From Volvariella volvacea V23 (lineage: Eukaryota; Basidiomycota; Agaricomycetes; Agaricales; Pluteaceae), in assembly GCA_000349905.1 (NCBI GenBank), contig KB722752.1, positions 575,697 to 639,696 of the forward strand: a stretch of 64,000 nucleotides of DNA. The letters are read 5' to 3'. The notes beneath the pieces were generated by a model that was not told the origin of the DNA, did not search any database, and saw nothing but the letters and a program-made list of their open reading frames with translations. Below are positions 34,821 to 47,676 of this stretch, one piece after another. Numbering within the stretch: position 1 is the first letter of the stretch; each line of letters starts with the position of its first letter. The position numbers and the translations under genes were made by a program.

Positions 34821-35571
34821 TTAAATGCCCTGCAGATAGGATCGCGTAGCGATTGCAAAGACTGGGGTCCACAAGTCCCCGGGATGCGTCATTACGATAC
34901 CGTGGACCAGGGAGATCGGTTGATTGACGCGTTGTGTGGGCGTGCGATCAACGTACACGCGTAGGTGTTGATATCGGTCGCGTTTATCACCCGTTGGGAC
35001 GTCCTTCTTTTCTGTGCCAAATGAGGAGGGGGAAAGGATACGATGCGCTGAGCATACATAAGGGTTGGATGAGAGTAGACAAAACACGTGTTAGGTTCCG
35101 CACCATTAGCCTTCCAAGGGATTCGGCGGTGATCCTGGGATAAGAGCTACGATTCATACATTCATTGAAGGCTTAGGTGAATAAAAGCGGTGCCTTGACT
35201 TACCTTGGAATAACCACGCCACCACCATCCCTTGGAAAACGCGTCGTCAAGCGTTCGACTTGCTGGATCCCACAACTCTTCGGTGACAGGCTCCGTGATG
35301 ATCACAGATCTGCAGTCGAGATCGAGACGGGGATCGACTTGCCCTGCACGATGGCCTCTGGTAGCCCTCGGCGATTATCGACAACTAGCAACAGTCTGGG
35401 AGGCTTCACTCTGAAAAGCGAGTACACAACTCTCGCAACGCCTTCACGTAGAGCTAGCGCGAACGATTCAGAAACAGCGGGGGAGACGCAACGCAAAAGA
35501 GAGCACTCACGATCCAGCGAAGAGTTCGCTGTCCCCAATATGGAAGTACGTAGAAACCACTGGAAAGACAT
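34821..35571 (-). CDS. Unknown gene or fragment, at least two exons (tentative)
   Basis: On the minus strand a frame ending near 35302 (L-L-L-V-V-D-N-R-R-G, then V-Q-G-K-S-I-P-V-S-I) is followed by a block in another frame, V-I-I-T-E-P-V-T-E-E-L-W-D-P, then K-G-W-W-W-R-G-Y-S-K at a donor (exon end 35204). The next exon starts at 35134 with D-H-R-R-I-P-W-K. The intron is 69 bp. A similar junction at 32.6 kb supports it as part of a duplicated family. Start, end and the link between the first two frames are not resolved, and I do not recognise a domain. Confidence 0.3.
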
Positions 35572-38186
35572 AGAAGGAAAGGAGGAAAAAAAATTATTGG
35601 TTGCAGCCGTGATGTAATATTAGGATAACTCTAGCATGCAGTCAAGAAATATTACGGATGAAACTTCCCCGGGTTCGTTCCTCCACCCATTTAACACCCT
35701 TGTCTTTCGATGTAACCCTTGCGGTATGTTTGGTCATGAACGTGTCACGATCTATGATCTGAATTCACCCATAATAATTATCTATTTCTTTAAAAAATCC
35801 GCACACGTCTTGGTCAACCACCGGGATTCTTTTCAGGGTGCCACTGTTGATATATTATGCCATTAGCAGGTGTTGTTTAAAATCGAGCAACTTGCCATCC
35901 CCCGGCCTCAGCATTCTCCTCCTACATATGCCTCTATCCAAACCAACAACCCATCAAGGCAGTCGAGAGCAATGCTTAACCCCGTCAACAGGTACGTGCT
36001 GTGCCCTATGCAATGTGGACAAGCTGTGACTAACATTGCACTGCCCAAGCTCAACGTCTTGGGGGTAGCACCACACACTACCACTTCAATAAAAGTAATA
36101 TTTATTATTCCTCCTTTGGGAGCAGTCACGGTGAGGGGCCCCACACTTCACGCTATTCGGTTTATGACACTTGTTGTCCTGACAAGGGGAGATCATCCAT
36201 AAAGAGGTGGCGAAGTTCAGCGCGGTCCGGATCGCTCTGCCTAGTATTCATCGTAAGGCAGCATGCACCCAGTGTGTTCTGTTTATTTGACGTGCCACCA
36301 GCTCTGGCTCGCCAGGATCGCATCGTACTGGTGATAGCGCGCACCATCAGATGCGTCAAACGCGTCATTTCACACAACCACAAAACTGCGGTATAATGTT
36401 TCCCAAGCAACCCCCTCCTCTCCTTGATTTATTGTGTGCCTCCCGTGTATTCGATTGTGTACGTGCTGCATGGCGCTTCGGATTTAAGCATGTAAAGTTT
36501 TCGTGTGGATGAACATTGGACTGTTTGTCGTGTCCGGTTTTCCTTGTCCAATCAAGTCTAGGCAACGGATAAGACTGCCGAGCTAGCATTCTCACGTCAA
36601 AAACTCTTGCGCTCCGTTGTGGTACGTATGTGCACTAGATGGCAACAGGCCAAAACCCATATTTGGGACTCCAGTACGGCATGTGGTGACCACGGTGCCG
36701 AACTTAGGCGCGTGCACAACGAGATGGTAAGGCGTACCCCAGCATTACGCAGTCGAGGCATGTATCAGGCTTAGTAAGCATGTGAATAAGTTTACATATG
36801 AAGGAAAAAGGGGAGTAGAGACGTACTGCATGTTCTGTTATGTTCTGTCTTCTAGCTGATACGCAATCCATGGCTGGTGTAGGAATCGATTTTCAGGGTC
36901 ATTTCAATTCAGTTTCGTGTGAGGATCGAATACATTCCAACGATTTGTGACCCCTAGGCCGCCCGACCTTTGATGTGTTTGAGGGGGGTGGCTACGTCAC
37001 TCTTATGTCGGGGGTGAAAGGATGAATGAAAGACGGAAAGTCGTGTTGATGACTGGGAGAAGTCGGTTTGATCAGGGCAGTGCATGCGTGAACCCGCCCG
37101 TTGAGCGTCAAATAGTGTGCATGGGTATGTCCGACAGGTTGGATCAATGGGAGGATTCGGGGTACGTGTTCATGCCCGGTTACGATGCAGGATGCAAGCC
37201 TAGCACTTAAGCCCATACGTCTGTTGAATCCAGAGTAAGAGTGAGTATGGTATAGGACAACAATTTTGCATAAAAGTCTTGCAGGGTCTAGGGAGGGATT
37301 TGGCTGCGCTAAGCCGCTAGTTTAAGGTGGGCAGTGGTGTGGCGAGGCAATTGATTGCGATGAGAAAACCCATATGGTCGAGGGGAACCGGGGGGAGGGG
37401 ACCAGGAGTGGAAAGTTAGGCAAAAATGACGATGGGTATCTGATCGATCGGCGATATAATCAACGGGAGGTGATGAAACACTCAGCCACGACCACCGCAG
37501 AACACCTTCTCAAATTCTTCGTTTCGTTGATTTTTTCATGGTATCGAGTCAATTGAAGTGCTCTTGGGCACACTCTTCGAGTTTTCTAAGTCTATGAAGC
37601 GCCTTGCATTATTCTTCCCTCTACAAGTTGTGTTTGCAGGAGGTACGTATATCTCTTGGTGACATAAGCCCCGGTAAAGCGTCAATATAATTCACATAGA
37701 AATCGTCCAATTTTTTATTGGCAAAGGCTGTTGGCGATACGGCGTTCACTCACCCAAACTGCACTCTCCGCTTCATCCATCCAAAGCCCCCTCGTGTAGC
37801 AGGTCATTCCAGCGATTCCTCCGGGAGTCTAGGATTAGGCATCTTATTTGGACATCTTGTGCTGTTTGCGGTTTGCGATTCAGACCCGCTGTATGGCTTG
37901 TGATGGGAAGTAAGTCGGGAGGTTTGTTGTTTTCATGGGCTGAACCGGGCACAACCTGTTTCCTTATATGGGTTACTGTTACACTTTCGCTCATCGGCAA
38001 TACAGAAAAAAGTAGGCTCATCAGATGCTTAGCTCCATATCTGGGACGAGGCAAGTTTCGTTTCATCACGCCGATCTCATCTCGTATCTTTAACAAATAA
38101 AATGGTGGTCCCAAGATTGGATCTAGGCTCTCCAAACATGCAGAGCATATTTGGGCATATTGTACCCTCTCCTGATCGCCCCCGAG
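35572..38186. other. Intergenic, no gene supported
   Basis: Short frames only. An exon-like end P-P-L-G-A-V-T before GTGAG near 36130 resembles three other places in the window. The right end is the promoter region of the helical-bundle gene. Confidence 0.4.
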
Positions 38187-38194
38187 TATAAATA
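38187..38194 (+). promoter_or_regulatory. TATA box of helical-bundle gene A
   Basis: TATAAATA lies 32-39 bases upstream of the ATG at 38226. The inverted paralog has the same octamer at a matching distance (48633-48626), so the element is conserved and the 5' untranslated region must be very short. Confidence 0.6.
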
Positions 38195-38225
38195 CCTCAA
38201 AGAAATCCTCTTCAAACAAACCAAC

Positions 38226-39147
38226 ATGGATAACTCCACAATTCTCACTACACTCAAAGATGTGGGCGATTGGTGCCCCATCCCATCTCTATCTTCTGTG
38301 GCTGCTCTCACTCTCGAAATCTGGGACATTGCGACAGTTAGTTTGTCTGTTTCTCATCTCGACGTCCCACTAACCCTTGCAATCCACCATTATTCAGACC
38401 GCCCAAGGGAACAAAGCAGCAATCAAATCTTTGGCCGATGACACCGTTGAAACGGTGTACATCGTCGTAGCTGGTCTCCAACACGAAGGAAGAAAAGGGA
38501 TTCAACACACATCCCAGATCGAGTCCGACCTTCAGCAGCTGTGCGGGTATGCCCCTGAACTCGTCACCATAGTCAGGTGCTCACCTCTCCCTTATCCTTG
38601 ACTTTCAACAGTGACTTGGAGAAAATCAAGGTCTGTATCGAGAAGCACAGAGGCAAACGGAAATGGTATAATAAACTATTTGGCCGCCACACCTGTGATG
38701 AAGCGTTCGCCGGACATCGGGAGAGCCTTAGTCAGGTACTTAGAAAGTTCGGGGTGAGCTTCGCCCCAGTCTTTTTGTGCTTGAAAGCTGCGCCGTGCTC
38801 TCAGCCAGAGGCAGCCACTACTTTCTTTGTGCTGATATACATCCATCCTCCAGCTCAAGAGTGGTATCAAGCGCAGCGCGCTGGTGAAAAAACTCTTGAA
38901 CGAACAGAAGGAGTTCTTCGGCAGCAGGAAAGAAGACTGGGCGAGCCAAACGAAAGAAGCTAAAGCGAGGGAAGTGTACGGTTCAATGCTACCCAAAGAT
39001 ATTGAACATGGGTTATTTGCCCCAGATCCTGCCAATGGCGATACCCAGGTTCATATCCAGGGGGACCACAATGTTACGATGTCAAGCAAGAAGGTGACAA
39101 ATATCAATTCGGGAGGATCGTATACCTTCACGTATACCGAGAAGTGA
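38226..39147 (+). CDS. Four-helix-bundle (MLKL/HeLo-like) protein with beta-prone tail, gene A (231 aa)
   Basis: Four exons (38226-38336, 38398-38546, 38612-38753, 38854-39147) join in frame. Residues 1 to about 135 form amphipathic helices with the signature seen in basidiomycete MLKL-N-terminal-like domains: T-A-Q-G-N-K-A-A-I-K-S-L-A after the first intron, D-L-E-K-I-K, and G-K-R-K-W-Y-N-K-L-F-G-R-H. Such bundles permeabilise membranes in necroptosis (MLKL) and in fungal HET-S/HELLP cell death. The last 35 residues (197-231) switch to short alternating beta-prone sequence rich in Asn, Gly, Thr and Ser (V-H-I-Q-G-D-H-N-V-T-M, V-T-N-I-N-S-G-G). There is no kinase, NACHT or membrane helix. The inverted paralog at 47677-48591 has the same first three exon lengths. 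The fold assignment is from pattern; activity is inferred. Confidence 0.75.
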
Positions 39148-42100
39148 GGAGGGGGATCTCATGTGCCAGCGCACTCAAGCGTGCGAACTCGAGATATGCG
39201 CTAGAGTATGCATTTGTATTACTAATTTTTTGTCATGTACAGTTATAGTGATAATGCTCAACGGGGTCTTGTATTGTGGTTGGGCTGTCATAAGAGTCCA
39301 GGGGTGTTGAGCGGATATCTCTATTTTCCGCCCTGAGGATAGCATTAACAAGCGTGTCAACTCGACCCAAAATAGACTCCTTTGTTTTTGAGCCACCTAC
39401 TCTTTTCTCTCCCCTCCATGCATCGACGCTAACGAAACCCTCCCGGCGACCGTTAATTGCACTTGAAATTGGAACACAAAGTCCCGTACTGCTTCAAAGT
39501 TCCAGGCTCGACATTTTATCTAACCCACCACCTCACACTATCCCTTTGATCGTCTGATCGCTCGTTGCCGCGTCACTCTTTTGTTTTTTTTTTTTTTTTT
39601 TTTCCTTTTTTACATCGGCACCAGCATGACAAGTATTAACCTGGCTCAAGGATGGAACTCGTGGGCGGACTCCGCTTCAAACTCTAAGACTGGAAGTTTG
39701 TGTTTGCGCATAGTAATAGCTCATGCACGCCTTCTCGGTGGGTCTGTCACATCATATCGATATCTATCTTCCGATTGCTCACCCGCATTTACATCGCGTG
39801 CAGACCAGAACAACGAAAACGCACGATTTTATCGCCACGTCGCAGTAGTATATACGCCAAATGCGCAGGCGAGAATCGTTGGATTACAAGGTCTACCAGG
39901 AGGGTGTTGGTGCGCCTCAAGTTACTCTATCACATTCTGCCCTGATACTACTCCCCTTCAAGAAACCTCGCCTGTTGCTACTACGCCACGCCATATATAC
40001 TCTGCCACCCACAGCGCCCACAAGGTCATCAGCACAGTCCTTCCTCCCCATTCATCCTTCAACGCCATTCAAGGTAAAAGTCCTCATTACTGTCGCAGAG
40101 ACCGCGGCGTTGATGGGTCTCGCCATTACCTCAAGAGCTTGAAGATTCGTATCTGCACGTGTTATTAACTCGCATCTGGATTCTTCACACCTTAGCTTGA
40201 GCAAAAATGGGTTATCTCTCACTAACCGATATAACATCGTTGTTCTCCTGCATACCTGCGGTCTTCCGTTATGACAAGATGAAAGACAACCACGCGACTC
40301 AACTAAAGCCACAAATCCCGCATGGAGTACACGTTCATATCATTCGCCTCGCAATGAAAGTAGCTAAATGAGTTTGCACTAATTACGGTAGTTTTTAGCT
40401 CATGTAGAGGAGTTTCGACATGGAAGTACCTAGTGGTTTGGTATTGGCGTCGTACGGAACTTGGAAAAGGCTTTACATAGAAGCTTAGAAAAAACGGGAG
40501 GAGGGTGAGAACACGCTGTATTCATAGTCGTGGTCAGGGAGTTGACCCGTTCTCGAAATATTCCTAAATGGGCAACCCTCAGCTAGGCATCCAACGATCC
40601 ATCTGTTATGTTTGGAATGCCAACGCTGATGTAATTATGTGACATTGAGATCGTGCAACAGTATTCACTCTTCTTCTCGTAAAGAGAAAACCTCATTCGA
40701 AGAACGACAAGGCCGGATAACAGGCACGTCTTCGTCCTTGCTCGCTTAACGATCTATCTTCACTACTCCACAAGACTAGATGACGGGCGTTCTTTCATGA
40801 CGTAATAGTGGCCAAACGTCAATATGTGACTCATTTTTTCACTTTTTTTCACTTTATTTCTTGACGTACGATTTCACCCCTTTCGCACCAATACAGACAC
40901 TGCTGGCGCGTGTGGGCTAGCTTGTGCTTGGGGATGCCAGTTTCAGTATTCGATCATGGCACGACGCACGACGCCGTCATCCGCTAGCCTTTGTTGATTC
41001 TTCCTCTCAAGCTTGTCGTCAAACAAGCAGAAACACCAATTGCGCCCAGCCCAGTGAATTGTGTGTACCTCCTTATGTGGGCGTTTCATTGGATGGCCGT
41101 TGACGCCACCCATGCCGTTTGGAAGGTCGGGATACAAACACCCACGTTTACGACACCAAAATCGAAACCTCCATCGTTAGGGGCAATCATAGTGAGATAT
41201 CTGAGTATTTTTTGGTCCTTCCATCCCTAAAATTCCTCCCGTTTGTGTGAAATCCCTCCAGTATGTGTGTTTGCCCACAGGGAGTTTGGGTTACCAGTTA
41301 TCACCAGACAGCTCGTCGGTATGGCGATTGTGGTGAGTGCTCTATTATACATCATTTCTCGGGTTTAATGACGAACACACAATAAAGGGTATTTATGTGT
41401 AATTTGGCGTCAGCTTTCATTTTGCTCATTGGGCAGCAGATCAGCCATTGTTACTCCTCGGGTACTTGTTCAAGTACTTTGAATACCCAATGATGCGTCC
41501 ACGATATGCTCTCCAATCTGACAACTATAGCCCCTTCTTGTGTATTCTCAATATATTCGGTTTCGGATACGTCCCCACAGAGTCAGGGTGTGGTGCCTTC
41601 TCCTTTGTGCAGATATTTGGAGTATGCAACGCCCTTTTCCTCCACAATCCTGTGTCATGGACATCGAGACCCTATTTATCGGCATATCAGCTTATGAAAT
41701 GTTGAATCTGACTGTTTCGTTGTGGTCATATGACGACGCACGAGGCATACTACCACGGATATCAAAAGTGAGTAAATCAAACCCTCAGATATGGAAAGCC
41801 CGCAACAGCATAATTATAATGCCCTTTACTGCGAAATGGGATTTCCGCTAATGCCGGACGCAAGGGATAGAGTCCCAATGGGGAGCCCGGGCTGCAGTCT
41901 GGCTGATGATGGGAAAGTGAAGGATTTACAACGCATAAAAAGGAGAAAGAAGCACCTACCCCACACTATCAGTGGCGGGGCACTGTTCTGAGGCTGTCCA
42001 TGGATTACATAGCCCCACGATGTCTGATTTACCATCGAACGTGGAAGGAGTGTCCTCTCCCCAATGCTTTCTCCTTTCCTTCGTCATGCTACCGTTTCTC

Positions 42101-42402
42101 GGTTCGGTTCCCTATACATCTCGTCTTGACTCTCACATCACACCTAGAAACCTCAACGAATCTACTGTTTGCTGTTCTTCTCATAGGGTAGGAGGTAGAC
42201 TCCTTAATGGGGTTACAGTATGTCCAGCAATTTAGCTCCAACCCTGCCAAGTGGCAGCGCTTCTGACAGGAAGCAGCCATGCAGGCACTTACATCTGCAG
42301 TAGAAGCGCTATGTTGGCGCCTATTTGCCAATTTCCGTGATGTATAGACATATACTTATCGATTTCGTGCTGCCTTAGCACTGACTCTTTGTTAGTCCCT
42401 CC
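39148..42402. other. Intergenic, duplicated 3' flank and decayed pieces
   Basis: Positions 39250-39390 are homologous, in inverted orientation, to 47280-47400 and belong to the duplication that produced genes A and B. A frame at 39581-40168 follows a 20-T tract and has no recognisable domain. Near 41190 and 41330 lie exon-like pieces (S-L-G-A-I-I and E-F-G-L-P-V-I-T-R-Q-L-V-G-M-A-I-V) ahead of GTGAG donors. No complete gene is supported. Confidence 0.4.
39584..39603. repeat. Poly-T tract (20 T)
   Basis: An uninterrupted run of twenty T follows CTTTTG and is followed by CC and seven more T. It could be the tail of a retroposed sequence on the minus strand or a simple slippage tract. Confidence 0.8.
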
Positions 42403-45400
42403 ATGAGCAGTCTCATATCGAATGTTCCACCTTTCAGCACTCAAGAGGTCTGTATTTTATCCACGCTGATACGTTCCAAGTCCAATTGCCAATGGCGTCA
42501 TTTTCAATCTAGTTTTTGGCCAACGGGACACATTTTAAAGAGCCTCGGCTGTATGTGGAATGATCTAACGGAAAGGTTTGATACTGAGACGTGCAAGGCA
42601 TAGACGGAAAAAATTGGGAATCTGCTGACCTTGGTAAGTACATTGCTTTTTGTTGGTCTTCAGAGCTGGCATTCTCACGCGTTTGAAGACGGGGTTGTTT
42701 GGAGCAACCGTCACTGCATTCGTTGTCAAGTCCTACCAGTGGCTACAGAAAGATCCAAGCGAAATATCGGCCCTACTGCTCGCACAGGTCGTTAGCCAAC
42801 TCGCCAACATCACCAATCCGTCCCCGGGGTTGTCAGCGTTACCACCAACGCAACAGAGCGCAATTGACCCATACATGATCTGCATAAGCATCCTGTAGTT
42901 TCTCAGCCTCCTGCTCAGTCTGTCTGCTGTATTGGCGGGGGTATTATGCATGCAGTGGCTGAGAGAATTCCAACGTGACTCATCCATAGTCCAGAGAGAC
43001 AATATCTCCGTTCGCTATTTGCGCTTCCGCGGCCTTCAAGAATGGAAGGTCCCCCAGATCATCTACTCCCCGTACTGCTCCAGCTTGCCGTCATTTTCTT
43101 TTTTGCTGGTGTCATCGACCTCTTGTGGCATCTTCATCCCGTAGTGGCAGCAATCGTCACAGCGATCGTAGGTGCTATGATGTTCTTCCTTCTATTCACG
43201 ACTGTGGCCCCTACGTTACACTTCTTCGCTTCCTATTCATTTGAGGACAGTCATCTTCCCGCTCCCTGTCCATACAAATCGCCTCAGGCCTGGTCACTTT
43301 GTAGAATGATGCAGTCCCTAGAACGCATTTCCCTGTCATTGGACGAATTGCTCCGTATAAAAGTCTTTCATTCACTATTTGCCTTATTGAGTCTGCCTCT
43401 TCAGCTTGGAGTACGCCTATCTCGTCCGACTTCACCTCAGGAAAGCGGTTCTTCTACCATTAAGAGCTGGTTCCGAGACCTCTTTAATCGCATCGGCACC
43501 GGCTCCCAATATCGATCCTGTTTGAGCATGGACAAATACTGGAATGCAAAAGAGTCGTGGCGTCAAGTTGACTCCGTCAATGGGATTTCATGGATTATCA
43601 AGACATACGGACATCGAATTGATGTTTTTTCCTGGGTTATACACGCAATGGATACGCTTAATATTTCTGATATGCAAGTGATCGTGAGTGTCCTTTAGCA
43701 TCACCCTTGTACGATGTTCTCACTTCAGCAACAGAGTAAAGAGTGCAACCCCGAGCATGACGGCAGTCCACTTCTGAGGGTTGAAAGGTCGCCAGGAGGG
43801 GCCGTGTAAGTTTCCTAGGACCTTATATGCAAGTCCAATAAACTGATGGACTCGCACTACATTCAAGGGAGATCGAGTTCCTCGCCCTTGACATCTTGTT
43901 AAACATGCCAGTCAACTGGAAAGACGACCTCTTAGGATTTCAATATCTCGCCCATGAGCGAATCATCCGTTGCATTAACGCCGACCCGGAGCTTAGTGGT
44001 GAAATGATACCCCTCCAATGCACCACAGAAATCCACCGCCGCGAGTTCATGCCATTTCTTTACGAAAACGGTAGTAAAGTACACCATTAGTCACTTCTAC
44101 CCTTTTACAAAGCGGTTTGTAAACGCAAGCCTAGACAGCTGCAGGAGCATATCATTAGCCATCTGGGCCTGCTGTCCTCGCATCGAAGAGGAGTACAGCG
44201 CATGAAGAAATACATGAAGGTTTTGACTGTCGGATTATCTTCTGAGGTCCATACTGACGACCCATGTGTTATATATGCTCGTCCCTCGATTATTCCGTCC
44301 GTACTTACTGCTTACTTGTTCAGATGATCATTTCCTTCCCCTTTTAGATATCTTGTGCTCACACATCCGTCATCACTCTCAAATACCTCGGAGTATCACA
44401 TAGAACATTCTAGTCACCTTGTAGGTACAGAAATCGTATATAAAGTGTCCGTAAAACTCGTCCAAAATATTATCCTCGTCTGTGTCTTCCACTTGACCCC
44501 TGTCGCGAACTACACACAAACACATCTAAACAACTCCGAGGTGCGTCACCGCATCCTCTGCGCAACTCATCGCTTCAACATTGACGAGGTTCGTTGCCAC
44601 GTCTGAGCCGCTCTCGCAAGAGATTAGCGCACGCTAGAATTGGGTTCGGCAATGGTACCTATCCACGAAGCTCCCCAGTGCCAGCGCAGGTCTAACTAAT
44701 AGGACGAGAAATGAAACAAACCAACTAGATGTGTGCTTCCGTCAATACCGCCCTGGAGCCCGTACGGTGGAATGGGTCGAGGTAGTCACCCCCTGGAGAG
44801 AACACAAGTCAACAATATATCAAACAGGATCTGGAACCCCCAATATGAGCGTCGAAGAAGGCCCAGCATTCACACCACCATACCCAATACGATTCCCTGG
44901 ACCAATCGCACTGAATCCACTTTTCAGTTCACCGACCCCCGGTACAGGCTTGTCACAGTTACCCCAACTCTCCCACCCTGTTCATCTCGTTTCTTTCCCA
45001 CCAGTTCCAGGAAGTCAACCGGCACCTGCAATTCCCAGTACCACCTACTATGCAAATTCCCAGCTTGTCACAGGGAATGCACATTCTCGATTGTGTCATA
45101 CTGTTGACCCGAGGGATTTTGTCCCGCTATACAGACTGGGAGGTCCACCTGTGCCTCCCATTGGAGCACCTGACGATTCTGCGCCCAGCCCTGAGGGTAC
45201 AAGTGAAGAGATGCACTCTCAAGTGCAATCAGTCAATCAGCCTCCTGCGGATGCCCCTCCTGCCCCTCCTGAAGATATTGTTTACCGTCAACCACCCTAT
45301 TCCTCTTCCGACTCTCCTTCGTATGCCTCTTCTGATAGTTCTCTCTAGGAATATCTTCATCCCTCTCATGACACATCTTCACACGGCCTGTCCAATACTC

Positions 45401-45957
45401 AGGAGACGAATGGGCATACAATGGAAGTAAGCACAGAACCCACCACCGCTGGCGAAGCAGCCAGCCACAGCGAGGCGTTTGCCCGACCATACTCGCTAGC
45501 TGAATTCCCAATACTCGTTCCGCCTCCTCCAGCTTTTACTGTGAGCAGCCCAGAGGAAACAGACAAAGAGACGTCCCGCCGTGGCCAATCACCCTTCATC
45601 GACTACCCTCGGACGGATACGCCTCCTGATTCTCCAGTGCACATTTCCATCCATTCCCCTTCAAGTTCTTCGGTGTATGTCTCATCTGGTCATTAGTACT
45701 CCGTGGGACATCTTCATCCGCATCGTGATTCCCCTTCACACATTCCGGCTGTTCCGCTCAGTGAACTGGAGGCGAGCGTAGATGAAGCGGAAATGGACAT
45801 CGAGCTTGTTAATTTTAGTGTAGTCGAAGCAGTCAGCGACGCTGAGAATGAGTCCTCGGCTGAGGGGGATAAATCAGACGACGCCTCTCACCAAAAAGTG
45901 GTCGTGGACCATGCGGTAATAGATGGTAATCGAGGCTCATCTTGTCGAGTGTCTTGA
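42403..45957 (+). pseudogene. DUF6535-type membrane protein, dispersed copy 4, decayed
   Basis: The first exon (ATG at 42403, ending S-T-Q-E before GTCTGT) has the style of copy 3. The next exon starts near 42513. Two tryptophan codons conserved in copies 2 and 3 are TAG here, at 42601-42603 (T-C-K-x-stop-T-E) and 42896-42898 (S-I-L-stop-F-L-S). A deletion near 43068 shifts the frame in Q-I-I-x-x-x-P-V-L-L-Q. Downstream, 43069-43690 reads cleanly through the membrane segments to H-A-M-D-T-L. N-M-P-V-N-W-K-D-D (43899) is followed by more stops, and the Pro-rich tail is open in pieces (44731-45348, 45421-45696, 45760-45957). It is the oldest but still nearly full-length copy. Confidence 0.82.
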
Positions 45958-47676
45958 TTCCGTTCATTACTAAGAATTCATAATATAGCATACCGCGGAA
46001 GATCAAGTCTCATTCAGATGTTCTATGAGCTTCATGTACTCATCCCGTCTTGAGAACCCACTCAAACAACAAATTTAATTCGGAATAATACAACAGGGTG
46101 TGCGTGCCAGTAAAACTGTATAAGGAAGAACCAAATGCTGGTCTGTGCGGGAGCGAAAGTGGGAGATCGCCAGTCGAAAATAAGAAAGAAGAAAATACGA
46201 GCGCACGCACCAGCTTTCAGCCACGATTATCCCGTCGACAACGATATGAGTGCGCATCCTACGAAGAATCTGCGGCCCTACCGAAGCGGTGTGCTTGTCT
46301 TTCGTCTCGCTGTAAAGGGAGACCGTCGATGGGCCAGAGATCAAGGACGGCAAGCCTCTTAATCAGGGGGTGTTAGTCCGTGGTCATTTAAGCTACGGTG
46401 CAAATGAGTCCCGGTGGAGTTGATGATGGCTGTACACACGAACCTCCTACATCAGATGCCCTCTCAAGAGATTCTTTTGCGTCTTCCCTTCAACTCTCTT
46501 CATATAGCAGCGAGACCTATAAATGCCATGATATGCATAGTAGTGGTGAGGTTTTGTCCTGCAAAGAGCGCCGAAAAACGACTGGGATGGTCTGATTTGA
46601 ACGTCGTGAAGGTTGTATGGCCGCAACTTCGTTGAAGGGCTGCTGGACCAGACACGTTCATATGAGCTCTATTGGCACCTTTGTGGGCGGAAGAGTGGGC
46701 GGCGCATGTCGTAATAGCAGCGGTTGATGTGCCTTGGAGGGGAATGGCATCAGGAGACGATGTAGCAGAGTAAAGATGACGCACAGACAACCTCTTCCGG
46801 ATTTTGGGACATTCTGCGATTATGCCACCTGCGCGTGGATGCCTTTTCTGCCAAGGCTGGTATGGTGTGGCGGTCAAATCGTGCGTTTCCTTTTCCCTGA
46901 TCTGCGCCAATGAAACTGCCAGTGAGCAGCCGGACGATAGATACAGAGTGGTGGACTGACCAAGAAGGACGGACGATGAGTTTTCACCATCGTGGCGAGT
47001 GAGTCAACTAGGTCGAATCTTGGATCTTTGGGCCGAGTCCATCTAGGAGTCCTATTGTTAAGTCGAGCTGACAGTCGTTGAAAAAACGCCGTGGGTACCA
47101 GAGAAAACAAAAGGTGATGTGCCAGAAAGCGATCAGACGATTGAAAGAATATTGCGGAATGGTGTGCGACCAAAAGGCCGAGTCTTTCTGCTCGACACAG
47201 GGTGGAGTTTCACATTATCGGGCGATGGGAGGACGTTTTTGGTGTTAAAACAAAACAGAAAAAAACAAAGAGTTGCTGTGCCTCGAAAGCAAAGGAGCCT
47301 ATTTCAGGTCTATTTGCCACGTTTGTCAACATTGTCTTCAGGGAGAACGGGAATTAGGCATCTGCCAAACACCCCAGATCTACTCTAATGACGGTCTGGC
47401 GGTGAAGCACTGAGCACAATTGTTAAGGACTCGACAGGACAAAGGGTTGGGAATATGTATTCTGGCGTTATCTAAGGGCATAAGCCATGCATGAATCCCG
47501 TATCGTGGTACAACAAATAGACCCTCCCCTCTCATCTCCCTGCCCATCCACCCCCTATCCGGTATTGCAAAAGCAGTCTGATGGCATAACCATGTCTTAA
47601 CTGTCCCATATTTCGAATGTCGACATCTGAGCGTGCTACCTTGACAAATCGCATCACATGTGAGTGGCTGTCCCCA
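45958..47676. other. Intergenic, includes 3' flank of gene B
   Basis: Positions 47280-47400 match the inverted flank at 39250-39390. The rest has only chance frames, among them a 136-codon minus-strand frame at 46500-46910 with no domain. Confidence 0.4.

Noticed and set aside
39581..40168. 195-codon plus-strand frame after the poly-T tract
   Set aside because: It starts inside the poly-T run (poly-Phe), has no domain, and other frames are open across the same stretch.
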